From: 4484-232 sp964486555
GTDB lineage: Bacteria; Thermotogota; Thermotogae; Thermotogales; Thermotogaceae
DNA length: 37,401 nt
Direction: 5' to 3'
Assembly (NCBI GenBank): GCA_964486555.1
Contig: CAZANP010000013.1
Location: 1-37,401 of the forward strand
This document shows positions 15,934-24,423 of this stretch, piece by piece (position 1 is the stretch's first letter; every line of letters starts with the position of its first letter). Under the pieces are notes generated by a model. The model worked only from the letters and a program-made list of their open reading frames with translations. It was not told where the DNA came from and made no database searches. A program made the position numbers and the translations under genes.

Positions 15934-16527
15934 CTAAAAAGAGGGAGAGAAGGAAACCATAATCTTGAATCCCTTGAGATCGATGATAGGATTCCCAGAA
16001 ACCCCAAAGACACCCAGTTTGTACGAAATTAGCAGTTCCCATTGTTTGAAAGAAACACCAAAAATCGGTTGAAGCCCCAATCTTTCACCGGGTGAAGGAT
16101 TGGTTATAATCACGTTCCCCGAACTTCCCTCCAATTTTTTTATCCTGAAGTTCAAACCCAAACCTGCTTTGATCATGTCTTTTTCAAACCGCGAGAACGT
16201 GACAAAATCCAATCCCCCCGAGGGATTCTCGAAATTCTCAGCTGAAAGTGAAAGCCCCAAATCTATCTTGAAAGGTTTCAATTCCACTCCATAGTAGAAG
16301 AATTGTTTGAAGACTTCATCGAAGATGTTCAAAGAGGTTTCGAAACCAAAATGAAAATTCTCAAAGGAGTTCTCATAACCAAAACCCGAGTACTTGTAAC
16401 CCACACGCAGTTCGTATTCACCTGTTCGATAGAGAAGGGATAACCCTTCCTCAGAATCGAAGGAGATCATGGTGCTAGATAGAGCAGACACGGATATCGA
16501 CAGTAAAACAATCAACCATATTCTCAT
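15934..16527 (-). CDS. Small predicted outer-membrane beta-barrel protein
   Basis: A 197-residue exported protein. The start is the ATG at 16527 with GGGTGATC upstream, giving a signal peptide MRIWLIVLLSISVSALS. The mature part alternates polar and aromatic residues in short strands (YELRVGYKYSGFGYEN, FHFGFETSLNIF, FFYYGVELKPFKIDLGLSLSA, MIKAGLGLNFRIKKL, LQPIFGVSFKQWELLISYKLG). It ends in FKIMVSFSPSF, with a C-terminal Phe as in barrel-insertion signals. That pattern suggests a small barrel in the outer sheath (toga). It begins 23 bases after the P1 peptidase. The 128 bases between it and smc hold no gene that I see. Confidence 0.7.
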   Translation of the reverse strand: MRIWLIVLLSISVSALSSTMISFDSEEGLSLLYRTGEYELRVGYKYSGFGYENSFENFHFGFETSLNIFDEVFKQFFYYGVELKPFKIDLGLSLSAENFENPSGGLDFVTFSRFEKDMIKAGLGLNFRIKKLEGSSGNVIITNPSPGERLGLQPIFGVSFKQWELLISYKLGVFGVSGNPIIDLKGFKIMVSFSPSF

Positions 16528-16550
16528 GCTGATCACCCAGATTGATTTTA

Positions 16551-17606
16551 TCATTTACCAATCACTCCTTTCATCAAATTTAGAACTTTTCCAACAGGTA
16601 ATGCCTCGTACTTTCTACCCTTTACCCCTGTCATAGTTTCAGCTGTGAAAAGAGCGTCTATTATAGCCTCTTCCACCGCTTCAACTGTGGCATCAAGTAA
16701 CTTCTGGAACAAATCGGTGTCATCAGGTATATAGGTCAATTCCAGTGAAGCATGCTTTCTCGGAATTTTCATAGAGTTCGAGAACGCAAGTACAACATCA
16801 CCACTGTGGTTTGTAGATTTTGCTCCCGTTCTTGCAAGTCCATGGGTTGCCCTTACACATAACCTTCTGAGTTGCCTTGGTATCAGAGGAGCATCTGTTG
16901 CAATTATCATTATTATGGACCCTTTAGGTTCTTCTTCATCTTCGAAGTGTTTTCCTATCTCCACACCTTTTATCATGAGATCCTTCCTTCTTCCACAATT
17001 CGGAACTACCAGAACTCCAAGATGATACGTTTTATCGCTTTCGGAAAGTTTTATAACTCTCGAAGAGCTACCGATACCGCTTTTGAAACCAAAGGCAACC
17101 ATACCGGTACCGGCTCCCACACTTCCCAGCTCAAACATACCACCGCTGAGGTTCTCCAGGGCTTTAAAGAGCTCTTCTTCTCCCAACCATCTCATTTTCG
17201 AATCGTTCAGGCGGGCGTCGTTACATTCGAGAACGACTGGATTTAAGGAAATCACGTCCGGATGATTTTTCAGAATGTAGCTCACAACGGAATCTGCTAT
17301 CTTTCCAACATTCAAAGTAGTGGTTATGACTATAGGTGTCTCGATCGTTCCCATCTCCTCTATTTGCATCAGGCCAATGGATTTCCCAAAGCCGTTTATG
17401 ATGAAAGATGAAGCAAAAACTGGGAAATCGTAGATATCCATATCGTGAGGTAGTACAACTGTCAAACCTGTCCTTGCAATGGATGGTTCATCCTTTATAA
17501 GTGTGTAATGCCCAACACGGACCCCTGGGACATCGGTTATGAGATTGTTTTTCCCTGTTGGGAAATCGCCGAACGTTACACCGTAATCTCTGATTCTCTT
17601 TCTCAT
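16551..17606 (-). CDS. P1-family aminopeptidase (DmpA/BapA-like Ntn hydrolase)
   Basis: A 351-residue member of peptidase family S58 (P1), self-processing Ntn-like hydrolases that release N-terminal D- or beta-amino acids or glycine from peptides. Matching blocks are ITDVPGVRVGHYTL, GSVGAGTGMVAFGFKSGIGSSS, PNCGRRKDL and KGSIIMIIATDAPLIPRQLRRL. By analogy with DmpA, autocleavage would fall between Gly229 and Ser230, exposing Ser230 as the nucleophile of the beta chain. The start is the ATG at 17606 behind GGAGGGATGGT. No signal peptide is visible, so it is cytoplasmic. It is divergent from the second HD-GYP gene. Confidence 0.9.
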   Translation of the reverse strand: MRKRIRDYGVTFGDFPTGKNNLITDVPGVRVGHYTLIKDEPSIARTGLTVVLPHDMDIYDFPVFASSFIINGFGKSIGLMQIEEMGTIETPIVITTTLNVGKIADSVVSYILKNHPDVISLNPVVLECNDARLNDSKMRWLGEEELFKALENLSGGMFELGSVGAGTGMVAFGFKSGIGSSSRVIKLSESDKTYHLGVLVVPNCGRRKDLMIKGVEIGKHFEDEEEPKGSIIMIIATDAPLIPRQLRRLCVRATHGLARTGAKSTNHSGDVVLAFSNSMKIPRKHASLELTYIPDDTDLFQKLLDATVEAVEEAIIDALFTAETMTGVKGRKYEALPVGKVLNLMKGVIGK

Positions 17607-17616
17607 ACCATCCCTC

Positions 17617-17628
17617 CTCACATGTGAG
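17617..17628. promoter_or_regulatory. 12-bp palindrome between divergent genes
   Basis: CTCACATGTGAG is a perfect palindrome in the 62-base divergent interval between the P1 peptidase and the HD-GYP gene, immediately upstream of the peptidase ribosome binding site. It could be an operator, but a perfect 12-mer can also occur by chance and no second copy was noticed. Confidence 0.3.
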
Positions 17629-17668
17629 AAAATATAACATGACACGAGCTCAAGTTGAGGTGATGGGG

Positions 17669-19291
17669 TTGAAGAGTTTCGAGAAATTCGTAAGGGACAA
17701 GATGCGATTTTTAACTATGATAGCACTTCTAATAGCATTCGTCTTCTCAGGAATATTCATGATATATCAGAGCCTTAAGGATTTGACGGATAAAAGGGAG
17801 ATATTGGAGCAACTCGTGAGCTCATATGTGAAGCTTTTTTCGGAAATGGTCGAAAAGAAAGATGTTCTGTACGAATCCTTTTTCGAATACATAGAAAAAC
17901 ACTCGAATGACGAAGGAATTCTTGAAAAAGCCTGTGAGATATTCAATATAGATCCTGAAAACGTGTCAATTGAGCCTTTGAATGAAAATGAGGAATTTAA
18001 GGTGGGAAGAACTTATTACGATCATGAAACAGGAAAACTGATCAAAAAGGCGAGGATAACGATTGGAGAGAAAACGTTCCTTGTGAAGATAGAAGAGGAT
18101 GCGAAAGAAGTATCAGCGTTTTTGGAGGACATGCTCAATAGAATCCACAGTATGGTGTTTGTGAAGGATATCGCGGTATTTCTTGGGAAAAAGAGCAAGG
18201 TACTCGGTGATCTGGAACTCTCGGAAAGAGAATTAGAATACGTAGATAGTGTGTTGGGAAGTGGTGCGGATTACAAGATCTTCATAAGTGATTCATCTCT
18301 GAGACGTTTCACGATGCTTGTGGTGATATCTCCTGAAAAAGGTGAGACGGTGATTGTCAAGTTGATACTGAACAGAACAAGACTTTTTCTATCCCTTATA
18401 ATGGGTCCCATGGGTTTTTCCATATCCTTTCTGGTCGCTTTCATCATTGCGCACAGATTGAGCCAAAAATCAGGAAAAATCGTCAGTGAACCCATAGAAC
18501 ATCTCAGCAATGTTATTAAGAATTTCGACCCAAAAAAGCGAGAATCTCCTCCATCTTTGAGTGTTGATATAGTCGAAGTGAAGAATTTGGAAGAGGCGTA
18601 CAGAACCATGGCAGATGAGATAACGGAAGCTTTTTCGAGGCTTGAAGAGATGAACAGGAAGTTGAAAGAGAGCTACAGCAGGTTCAGCAAGCAACTCGCT
18701 AGGATAGCAGAACATTACGATGAATACACGGGAAATCACATAATTCGTGTGGGCGTGCTCTCAGCCCAGATCGCTTATTGGTTAGGTTTCGAAAATGATT
18801 TCGTGGAAAAGATCAAAGAATCCGCACCGCTTCACGATATAGGTAAATTACTCGTTCCAAGGGATATTTTGAAAAAGAGGGGTATGTTAACGGATGAAGA
18901 ATATGAGGAGATGAAGAAACACACGATCTATGGAGCCAGAATTCTCGAAGGAATAAAGGAATTTGAAATGGCAAAGAACATTGCGCTCTATCATCATGAA
19001 AAGTTCGATGGATCGGGTTATCCTTACGGTTTAAAAAATGACGATATACCGATGGAGGCTTTGATAGTGGCTCTTGTCGATGTGTATGACGCTCTTAGAT
19101 CTCCAAGACCTTACAAAAGAGCTTTTTCATCGCAGGAAGCTTTCAGGATCATAACAGAAGGTGATGGGAGAACTATTCCAGAGCATTTTCATCCAGATGT
19201 GCTAAGGGTTTTCATAGAGCATTACAAAGAATTGGAGATTCTATGGGAAATGGTAAAAGCTGGAAAGACCGAGGATATCATCAGGGAGTGA
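17669..19291 (+). CDS. Membrane-bound sensor HD-GYP phosphodiesterase
   Basis: A 540-residue protein with an N-terminal transmembrane helix (about 10-32, FLTMIALLIAFVFSGIFMIY), an extracytoplasmic sensor region of about 200 residues, and a second transmembrane helix near 238-265 (LFLSLIMGPMGFSISFLVAF). A HAMP-like linker follows, then a C-terminal HD-GYP domain with HD at 389-390 and GYP at 450-452 (HHEKFDGSGYP), plus LVDVYDAL. It probably degrades cyclic di-GMP in response to an envelope signal. The start is placed at TTG 17669, because GAGGTGAT lies at the right distance and only there. It heads the operon that continues through the pseudouridine synthase and uvrC. Confidence 0.9.
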   Translation: MKSFEKFVRDKMRFLTMIALLIAFVFSGIFMIYQSLKDLTDKREILEQLVSSYVKLFSEMVEKKDVLYESFFEYIEKHSNDEGILEKACEIFNIDPENVSIEPLNENEEFKVGRTYYDHETGKLIKKARITIGEKTFLVKIEEDAKEVSAFLEDMLNRIHSMVFVKDIAVFLGKKSKVLGDLELSERELEYVDSVLGSGADYKIFISDSSLRRFTMLVVISPEKGETVIVKLILNRTRLFLSLIMGPMGFSISFLVAFIIAHRLSQKSGKIVSEPIEHLSNVIKNFDPKKRESPPSLSVDIVEVKNLEEAYRTMADEITEAFSRLEEMNRKLKESYSRFSKQLARIAEHYDEYTGNHIIRVGVLSAQIAYWLGFENDFVEKIKESAPLHDIGKLLVPRDILKKRGMLTDEEYEEMKKHTIYGARILEGIKEFEMAKNIALYHHEKFDGSGYPYGLKNDDIPMEALIVALVDVYDALRSPRPYKRAFSSQEAFRIITEGDGRTIPEHFHPDVLRVFIEHYKELEILWEMVKAGKTEDIIRE

Positions 19292-19296
19292 TTTTT

Positions 19297-20028
19297 TTGA
19301 GACTCGATAGATTCCTGGCCAACTCCAAGATAGGTACCAGAAAAGAGGTCAAAAGGTTGATAAAAGCGGGTGCGGTGAAGGTGAACGGTAAGATCGTCAA
19401 AGACCCGTCGTTTGATGTCAAAAAGAATGATACCGTTGAAGTTAAGGGAAACAGAGTTGAGCCACCAAGGAAGGTGTACATCGTTCTGAACAAACCAAAA
19501 GGTTTTGTATCGAGCACCAGAGATCCCAAAGATCCCACAATTGTCGATTTGATAGATCATCCCTACTCTGAAGATCTCTTTCCCGTTGGAAGGCTGGACA
19601 AAGATACTGAGGGACTCATCATTTTGACTAACGATGGAGAATTCGCCCACAAAGTCATATCACCGAAGTACGCGGTCGAAAGAGAGTATCTGGTGAGGGT
19701 TGATAAAAGGGTGAATGATAAAGTCTTGGGAGAGCTCACAAACGGTGTCAAGTTGAGAGATGGTCACATTGCTAAAGCGAAGAAAGTGGAGATCCTATCG
19801 GAAGATGGAAGGAAAATATCGTTGGTGTTGACAGAGGGGAAATACCACGAAGTGAAGAGAATGCTTTCAGCCGTGGGATTGAAAGTGTTGAGTCTGAAAA
19901 GAATCAGATTGGGTAACTTGAAACTCGATGAGAACATGCCTCTAGGAGGCTGGAGAGAGTTGGACGAGAGGGAGGTGGCGTCTATATTTGAAAGAGGAAA
20001 TAAAGAGAAGAATAAAGATAGCGCCTGA
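19297..20028 (+). CDS. RsuA/RluB-family rRNA pseudouridine synthase
   Basis: A 243-residue enzyme with an N-terminal S4 RNA-binding domain (residues 1-55, LDRFLANSKIGTRKEVKRLI) and a pseudouridine synthase domain. The catalytic Asp is D101 in VGRLDKDTEGLIILTNDG, and HEVKRMLSAVGLKV is the conserved C-terminal block. The family modifies uridines in rRNA; RluB (23S U2605) is the likeliest member, but RsuA and RluE/F cannot be separated by eye. The start is TTG 19297, 6 bases after the HD-GYP stop, with AGGGAGTGAT upstream. The last 41 bases overlap the start of uvrC. Confidence 0.92.
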   Translation: MRLDRFLANSKIGTRKEVKRLIKAGAVKVNGKIVKDPSFDVKKNDTVEVKGNRVEPPRKVYIVLNKPKGFVSSTRDPKDPTIVDLIDHPYSEDLFPVGRLDKDTEGLIILTNDGEFAHKVISPKYAVEREYLVRVDKRVNDKVLGELTNGVKLRDGHIAKAKKVEILSEDGRKISLVLTEGKYHEVKRMLSAVGLKVLSLKRIRLGNLKLDENMPLGGWRELDEREVASIFERGNKEKNKDSA

Positions 20029-21655
20029 AGATCCAGGTGTTTACATTTTCAAAAAAGATAATAAAGCCATATACGTTGGTAAGGCGAAGAATCTGAAGAA
20101 AAGGCTCACATCTTATCTGAAAGGTCATGGCAAGGCCTCCTATATAATGGAGGAAGCTAACTGGTTGGATTTCATAGTGCTCAGGAACGAGAGGGAAGCC
20201 CTCCTTCTCGAAGCAGAACTTATAAAAAAAGAGCAACCCAAGTACAACGTTCGCCTTAAAGAAACCGAGTACTATCCCTATATAAGAATATCTGACGATG
20301 AAATACCATATGTTGAGGTGGTGAGGAACAAAGTCGGTGGTGGGAGGTACTATGGTCCATACACCAGTGTTTCTTTCGTCAGGAATCTTCTCGACATTTT
20401 GCAGAGACTGTACGGTTTTAGAACATGTAAGAAGAATCTGAAGAGAGTCAAAAGGCCCTGTTTTGAGTATCATCTCAGAAGATGCGTTGCACCCTGTATA
20501 GGAAACGTTGAAGAGCATAGAATGGCTATAGAAAGTCTGGAAAGGTTTCTGAAGGGAGAGACGGAAAACGTTCTTGAAGAAATAAGAAAGAAAATGGAGC
20601 ATCATAGCTCGATGCTCGATTTTGAAAACGCCATAAGATACAGAGATATTCTCTTACGATTCGAAGACATTCTGAGCTCTCAAGGTGTTATATTGAAAGA
20701 ACCACGGAATCTAGATGTCATCACACACGATGATTGGTTATTCGTCGTTTTGAGAATAAGAAACGGCTTCTTGCTTGGGAAACTCGTTTTCGAGATGAGT
20801 GAAGGAACTGTGGATGATTTCGTAAGGGATTTTTATCTCATAAAGGAAAGAGAGTTTCCCAAGGTGATAATAACTAATGATGCTCCTGAAGAAAACTACT
20901 CTTCTTTCGGTGTTGAATACTTTGGCGGCCCAAGAGACGAGGTTGAAGAGGATCTTCTTCAAAGAGCTAGAGAAAATCTTTTAAAAGAGCGGGAAACGAG
21001 AGGTATAAGAAAGGAAAGTTTGAAGCAATTGAAAGAGATCTTGGGGCTGCCTTCTTTTCCAAGAAGAATAGATGGAATAGATATAGCTCACTCTCAAGGA
21101 AAGTTCACCGTGGGATCCGTAGTTGTTTTTCAAGATGGCATACCCGACAAGAGAAGTTACAGGCATTACAAACTCGATCTGAAAAACCCAGATGATTACA
21201 AATCCGTGTACACGATCGTGAGAAGAAGGTATGAAAAACATGAGCTACCAGATTTACTGTTTGTAGATGGTGGAAAAGGTCAGGTGATGGCAGCTCTCAA
21301 AGCATTGAGGATTTTGAAGAAAGAATGCCCCGTTGTTGGTCTTGCAAAATCCGAGGAAAGGATCGTGACTGAAAAATTCGAGTTGAAGTTACCACTATCT
21401 CATCCCGCATTGAGGGCACTTGTGACTGTCAGAGATGAAGCCCACAGATTTGCAAATCTGTTCCACAAAAGGATAAGGGAGAAGGAGAGTCTTTCATCTC
21501 TGTTGGATGATATACCCGGGATAGGTAAGAAGAGGAAAAGAGAGCTGATGAAGAAATTTGGAACTCTTGACAAAATGCGAAAAGCAAGCATTGAGGAATT
21601 GATAGAAGTGGTAAAAAGCAGGAAGATTGCTGAGGAAATATTGAGAAGAGTCTGA
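19988..21655 (+). CDS. uvrC: Excinuclease ABC subunit C
   Basis: The 555-residue dual-incision nuclease of nucleotide excision repair. The N-terminal GIY-YIG domain (PGVYIF ... AIYVGKAKNLKKRL, residues about 11-90) makes the 3' cut. A UVR motif (MLDFENAIRYRDIL, about 208-221) contacts UvrB. The RNase-H-like endonuclease domain (IDGIDIAHSQGKFTVGS ... FVDGGKGQV) makes the 5' cut. A helix-hairpin-helix (DIPGIGKKRKREL) closes the protein. Length is standard for Thermotogales. A conserved FRTCKKNLKRVKRPC ... HLRRCVAPCIG block supplies four cysteines, the iron-sulfur ligands reported for UvrC. The TTG start is preceded by GGGAGGTGG inside the pseudouridine synthase gene. Confidence 0.96.
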   Translation: MKEEIKRRIKIAPEDPGVYIFKKDNKAIYVGKAKNLKKRLTSYLKGHGKASYIMEEANWLDFIVLRNEREALLLEAELIKKEQPKYNVRLKETEYYPYIRISDDEIPYVEVVRNKVGGGRYYGPYTSVSFVRNLLDILQRLYGFRTCKKNLKRVKRPCFEYHLRRCVAPCIGNVEEHRMAIESLERFLKGETENVLEEIRKKMEHHSSMLDFENAIRYRDILLRFEDILSSQGVILKEPRNLDVITHDDWLFVVLRIRNGFLLGKLVFEMSEGTVDDFVRDFYLIKEREFPKVIITNDAPEENYSSFGVEYFGGPRDEVEEDLLQRARENLLKERETRGIRKESLKQLKEILGLPSFPRRIDGIDIAHSQGKFTVGSVVVFQDGIPDKRSYRHYKLDLKNPDDYKSVYTIVRRRYEKHELPDLLFVDGGKGQVMAALKALRILKKECPVVGLAKSEERIVTEKFELKLPLSHPALRALVTVRDEAHRFANLFHKRIREKESLSSLLDDIPGIGKKRKRELMKKFGTLDKMRKASIEELIEVVKSRKIAEEILRRV

Positions 21656-21727
21656 TATGGTAGAATATTAAAGGCCTTCTTTTCAATTCCAGGCTGATTC
21701 TCCACTGTGGAACAAGGAGGGAGAGTC

Positions 21728-22807
21728 TTGAAGGTAGCCGTTCTTGGAGCCGGGAACGGAGGTCAGGCTCTTGCTGGTTATCTTGCCATGAAAGGCTATG
21801 ACGTTGCTCTTTTCAACAGAAGTTACAGAAGGATCGCTCCAATAATAGCCACGAGAAAAATAAGGCTTGAGGGGGAAGTCGTTGGGACGTATAAAGTTTC
21901 TTTTGCAACAACCAATGTTGAAGAAGCGATCAAGGGTAGGAAGGTCATAATGATAGTTGTTCCAGCCTTCGCACATAAAGATGTGGCGAGAAAAATTGCC
22001 CCGTTTCTCGAAGATGGCCAAATCGTGATCCTGAACCCTGGAAGGACAGGTGGAGCCATAGAAGTTTTGAATGTTTTCAAAACCATGGGAGTCAAGAAGG
22101 ATGTGATAGTTGCTGAAACTCAAACGTTCGTTTTTGCTTCAAGAATGTCCAATCCTGGGGTCGTGAGGATATTCAGGATAAAGAACGCTGTTCCCGTCTC
22201 GGCACTTCCTGCAAAGAGAAACGAAGAACTCAGAGAGGTTTTGAGTGACCTGATGCCGGAGTTTGAAATAGCCCCCAACGTCATATACACCAGTTTCAAC
22301 AACATCGGCGCTGTTTTTCATCCCGCTGTTCTTCTCTTGAACGCTGCTAGAATAGAATCGACCGCTGGTAAGTTCGAATTTTATCTTGAAGGGATCACAC
22401 CATCCGTTGCAAGAGTTCTGGAGAAAGTCGATTCGGAAAGGTGCAAAGTTATGAGTATCTTCGGCGTGGAACCTTTAACCGCTCTTGAGTGGTTGAACTA
22501 TGCATACGATGTTGTCGGTGACAACTTGTATGAAGCCATCCACAACAATTCAGGATATCAGGGAATATACGCACCCCCAAGCATCGTGAACAGGTACATT
22601 TTGGAAGATATTCCAATGAGTCTCGTCCCTATATCCTCGTTTGGGAAAGAATTTGGGGTAGAGACACCGACCATAGATGCGATCATACACGTTGCGAACG
22701 TCATGCTTGGGAAGGATTTCTGGAAAACTGGAAGAACCATCGAGACTCTGGGATTAAAAGGTATGAATGTTGAAAAGATACTCAAGATCGTGGAGGAGGG
22801 AATGTGA
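21728..22807 (+). CDS. NAD(P)-dependent opine/octopine dehydrogenase-like protein
   Basis: A 359-residue dehydrogenase. An N-terminal Rossmann fold (KVAVLGAGNGGQALAGYLA) is followed by a C-terminal octopine/nopaline-dehydrogenase domain. The latter has a block (FNNIGAVFHPAVLLLNAARIE, residues about 195-215) carrying the conserved His and Asn of the family. Enzymes of this family reductively condense an amino acid with a 2-oxoacid, or run the reverse oxidation. Substrates cannot be predicted. The start is TTG 21728 behind AAGGAGGG. The stop overlaps the GTG of the next gene by 4 bases, so it belongs to a three-gene coupled set with a B12-binding protein and an ATP-grasp ligase. It is separated from uvrC by 72 bases. 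Confidence 0.85.
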   Translation: MKVAVLGAGNGGQALAGYLAMKGYDVALFNRSYRRIAPIIATRKIRLEGEVVGTYKVSFATTNVEEAIKGRKVIMIVVPAFAHKDVARKIAPFLEDGQIVILNPGRTGGAIEVLNVFKTMGVKKDVIVAETQTFVFASRMSNPGVVRIFRIKNAVPVSALPAKRNEELREVLSDLMPEFEIAPNVIYTSFNNIGAVFHPAVLLLNAARIESTAGKFEFYLEGITPSVARVLEKVDSERCKVMSIFGVEPLTALEWLNYAYDVVGDNLYEAIHNNSGYQGIYAPPSIVNRYILEDIPMSLVPISSFGKEFGVETPTIDAIIHVANVMLGKDFWKTGRTIETLGLKGMNVEKILKIVEEGM

Positions 22808-24423
22808 AGATACTGGGAGCTTCCATTGGAAGCGATGTACACGTTGCAGGGCTTTTAAATTTTCTGGATATGGCTAAAAAAGAGGGATATGAAATCGTAT
22901 ATCTTGGTGGTGCAATTTCCGTTGACAAACTCGTAAGAGAAATAGAGAAAAATCGTCCGGATATAGTTGCTATAAGTTACAGGCTGGGCTCCGAACCTTT
23001 GAAAAAGCTTCTGGATGAATTGTGGCATGAAGTGAAGGAAAAAGGACTCGATAAGATAGAGTACGTGTTTGGAGGAACGGTGGAGACAGGAGAAGTTGCA
23101 AGAGATTCTGGTTTGTTTAAAAGGATATTCGATGGAACGGAGGAACTGGAAGATGTTGTGATGTACCTGAGAGGAACCATGAGGGCTTCAAAAGAAGAGG
23201 TGGAATTTCCTCAAACACTTCATGAGAGGATTGAATTCAAAAAACCTTTTCCTTTGATTCGCCATCACATAGGTCTTCCAACAATGGAAGAAACCATAAA
23301 AGAGATTGAGAAACTGGCAGAATCGGGACTTCTTGACATAATATCGATAGCCCCAGATCAAAATTGTCAGCAGTATTTCTTCGAACCTGAGAAGATGGAT
23401 CCAAACCAGGATGGTGCTGGTGGAGCTCCCATAAGATCGGTAGAGGATTTCAAAAGGTTGTACCAAGCCACTAGAAGAGGAAATTATCCTCTGGTTAGAT
23501 GCTATTCTGGTACGACACACCTTCTGGAATTTTCAAAAATTTTGAAAGAGACGATAAATAACGCCTGGGCCGCTATCCCTATCTTTTGGTATTCGGAGCT
23601 TGATCGAAGATCGAATCGGGATTTACTCTCTGCCATAAGAGAAAACCTCGAAGCGATAAGATGGAATGCCGAAAATGGCGTTCCCGTTGAGATAAACGAC
23701 TCCCACCAATGGGAACTAAGGTATGCACATGATTCCCTCGCTGTCGCAACCGCTTATTTGGCTGCGTATGTTGCCAAAAAACTCGGCGTTAGATGGTACG
23801 TCCAACAGTTCATGATGAACACGCCTCCTTCGCTTTCCCCCAAAATGGATATAGCGAAGATGGTGGCAAAGAGAAAACTCATCGAAACACTGGAAGATGA
23901 TAGTTTCATGGTATTCAGAATGGTAAGAACCGGCCTTCTCTCATTTCCAGCGGATCCATACAGCGCCATGGGGCAACTGGTATCTTCGATGTTTTATGCA
24001 TCATACCTGGAACCTCACATAATCCATGTAGTTGCCTACTGTGAAGCCATGAAGAGAGCCACGAGTAAAGAGATAACAGAAAGTGTCAAAATGGTGAGAA
24101 GAGCTTACGCCCTCGCAACGAAAGGACTCCCCGATTTTCTATCGGATCCAGAGATCAAAAACAGGGTGGAAGAACTTCAGGAAGAAGCGATGGTGATAAT
24201 CGATGCCATCAGAAAACTTGGAAAAGGGAAAAAAGATCCATTAATAGATCCGGAAACGCTCTACAAAGCCATTGAAACAGGCATTCTTGATGCTCCAGGT
24301 CTTCTGGGATTCTCCGTTGCAAAGGGGAAAATAAAGGTATCCACCATAAATGGTGCTGTATACGCTGTGAACGAGGAGGGGAAAATCTTGAAAGAGCGAG
24401 AAAGGCTGGTTGATAGGCTATGA
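22804..24423 (+). CDS. B12-binding-domain protein, possible novel mutase
   Basis: A 539-residue protein. Residues 1-130 are a cobalamin-binding Rossmann-like domain with the base-off/His-on signature D11-x-H13-xx-G16, then S58-YR-L61 and GG at 90-91. Residues about 140-490 form a larger domain rich in conserved-looking blocks (IAPDQNCQQYFFEPEKMDP, DGAGGAPIRS, YSGTTHLLEFS, NDSHQWELRYAHDS). It may be a TIM-barrel mutase domain, in the manner of glutamate or methylaspartate mutase large subunits, but I cannot assign it. The last 50 residues form a small beta region. Domain order (B12 first) is unusual for a fused mutase. It overlaps both neighbours by 4 bases (GTGA and ATGA). Confidence 0.78.
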   Translation: MKILGASIGSDVHVAGLLNFLDMAKKEGYEIVYLGGAISVDKLVREIEKNRPDIVAISYRLGSEPLKKLLDELWHEVKEKGLDKIEYVFGGTVETGEVARDSGLFKRIFDGTEELEDVVMYLRGTMRASKEEVEFPQTLHERIEFKKPFPLIRHHIGLPTMEETIKEIEKLAESGLLDIISIAPDQNCQQYFFEPEKMDPNQDGAGGAPIRSVEDFKRLYQATRRGNYPLVRCYSGTTHLLEFSKILKETINNAWAAIPIFWYSELDRRSNRDLLSAIRENLEAIRWNAENGVPVEINDSHQWELRYAHDSLAVATAYLAAYVAKKLGVRWYVQQFMMNTPPSLSPKMDIAKMVAKRKLIETLEDDSFMVFRMVRTGLLSFPADPYSAMGQLVSSMFYASYLEPHIIHVVAYCEAMKRATSKEITESVKMVRRAYALATKGLPDFLSDPEIKNRVEELQEEAMVIIDAIRKLGKGKKDPLIDPETLYKAIETGILDAPGLLGFSVAKGKIKVSTINGAVYAVNEEGKILKERERLVDRL

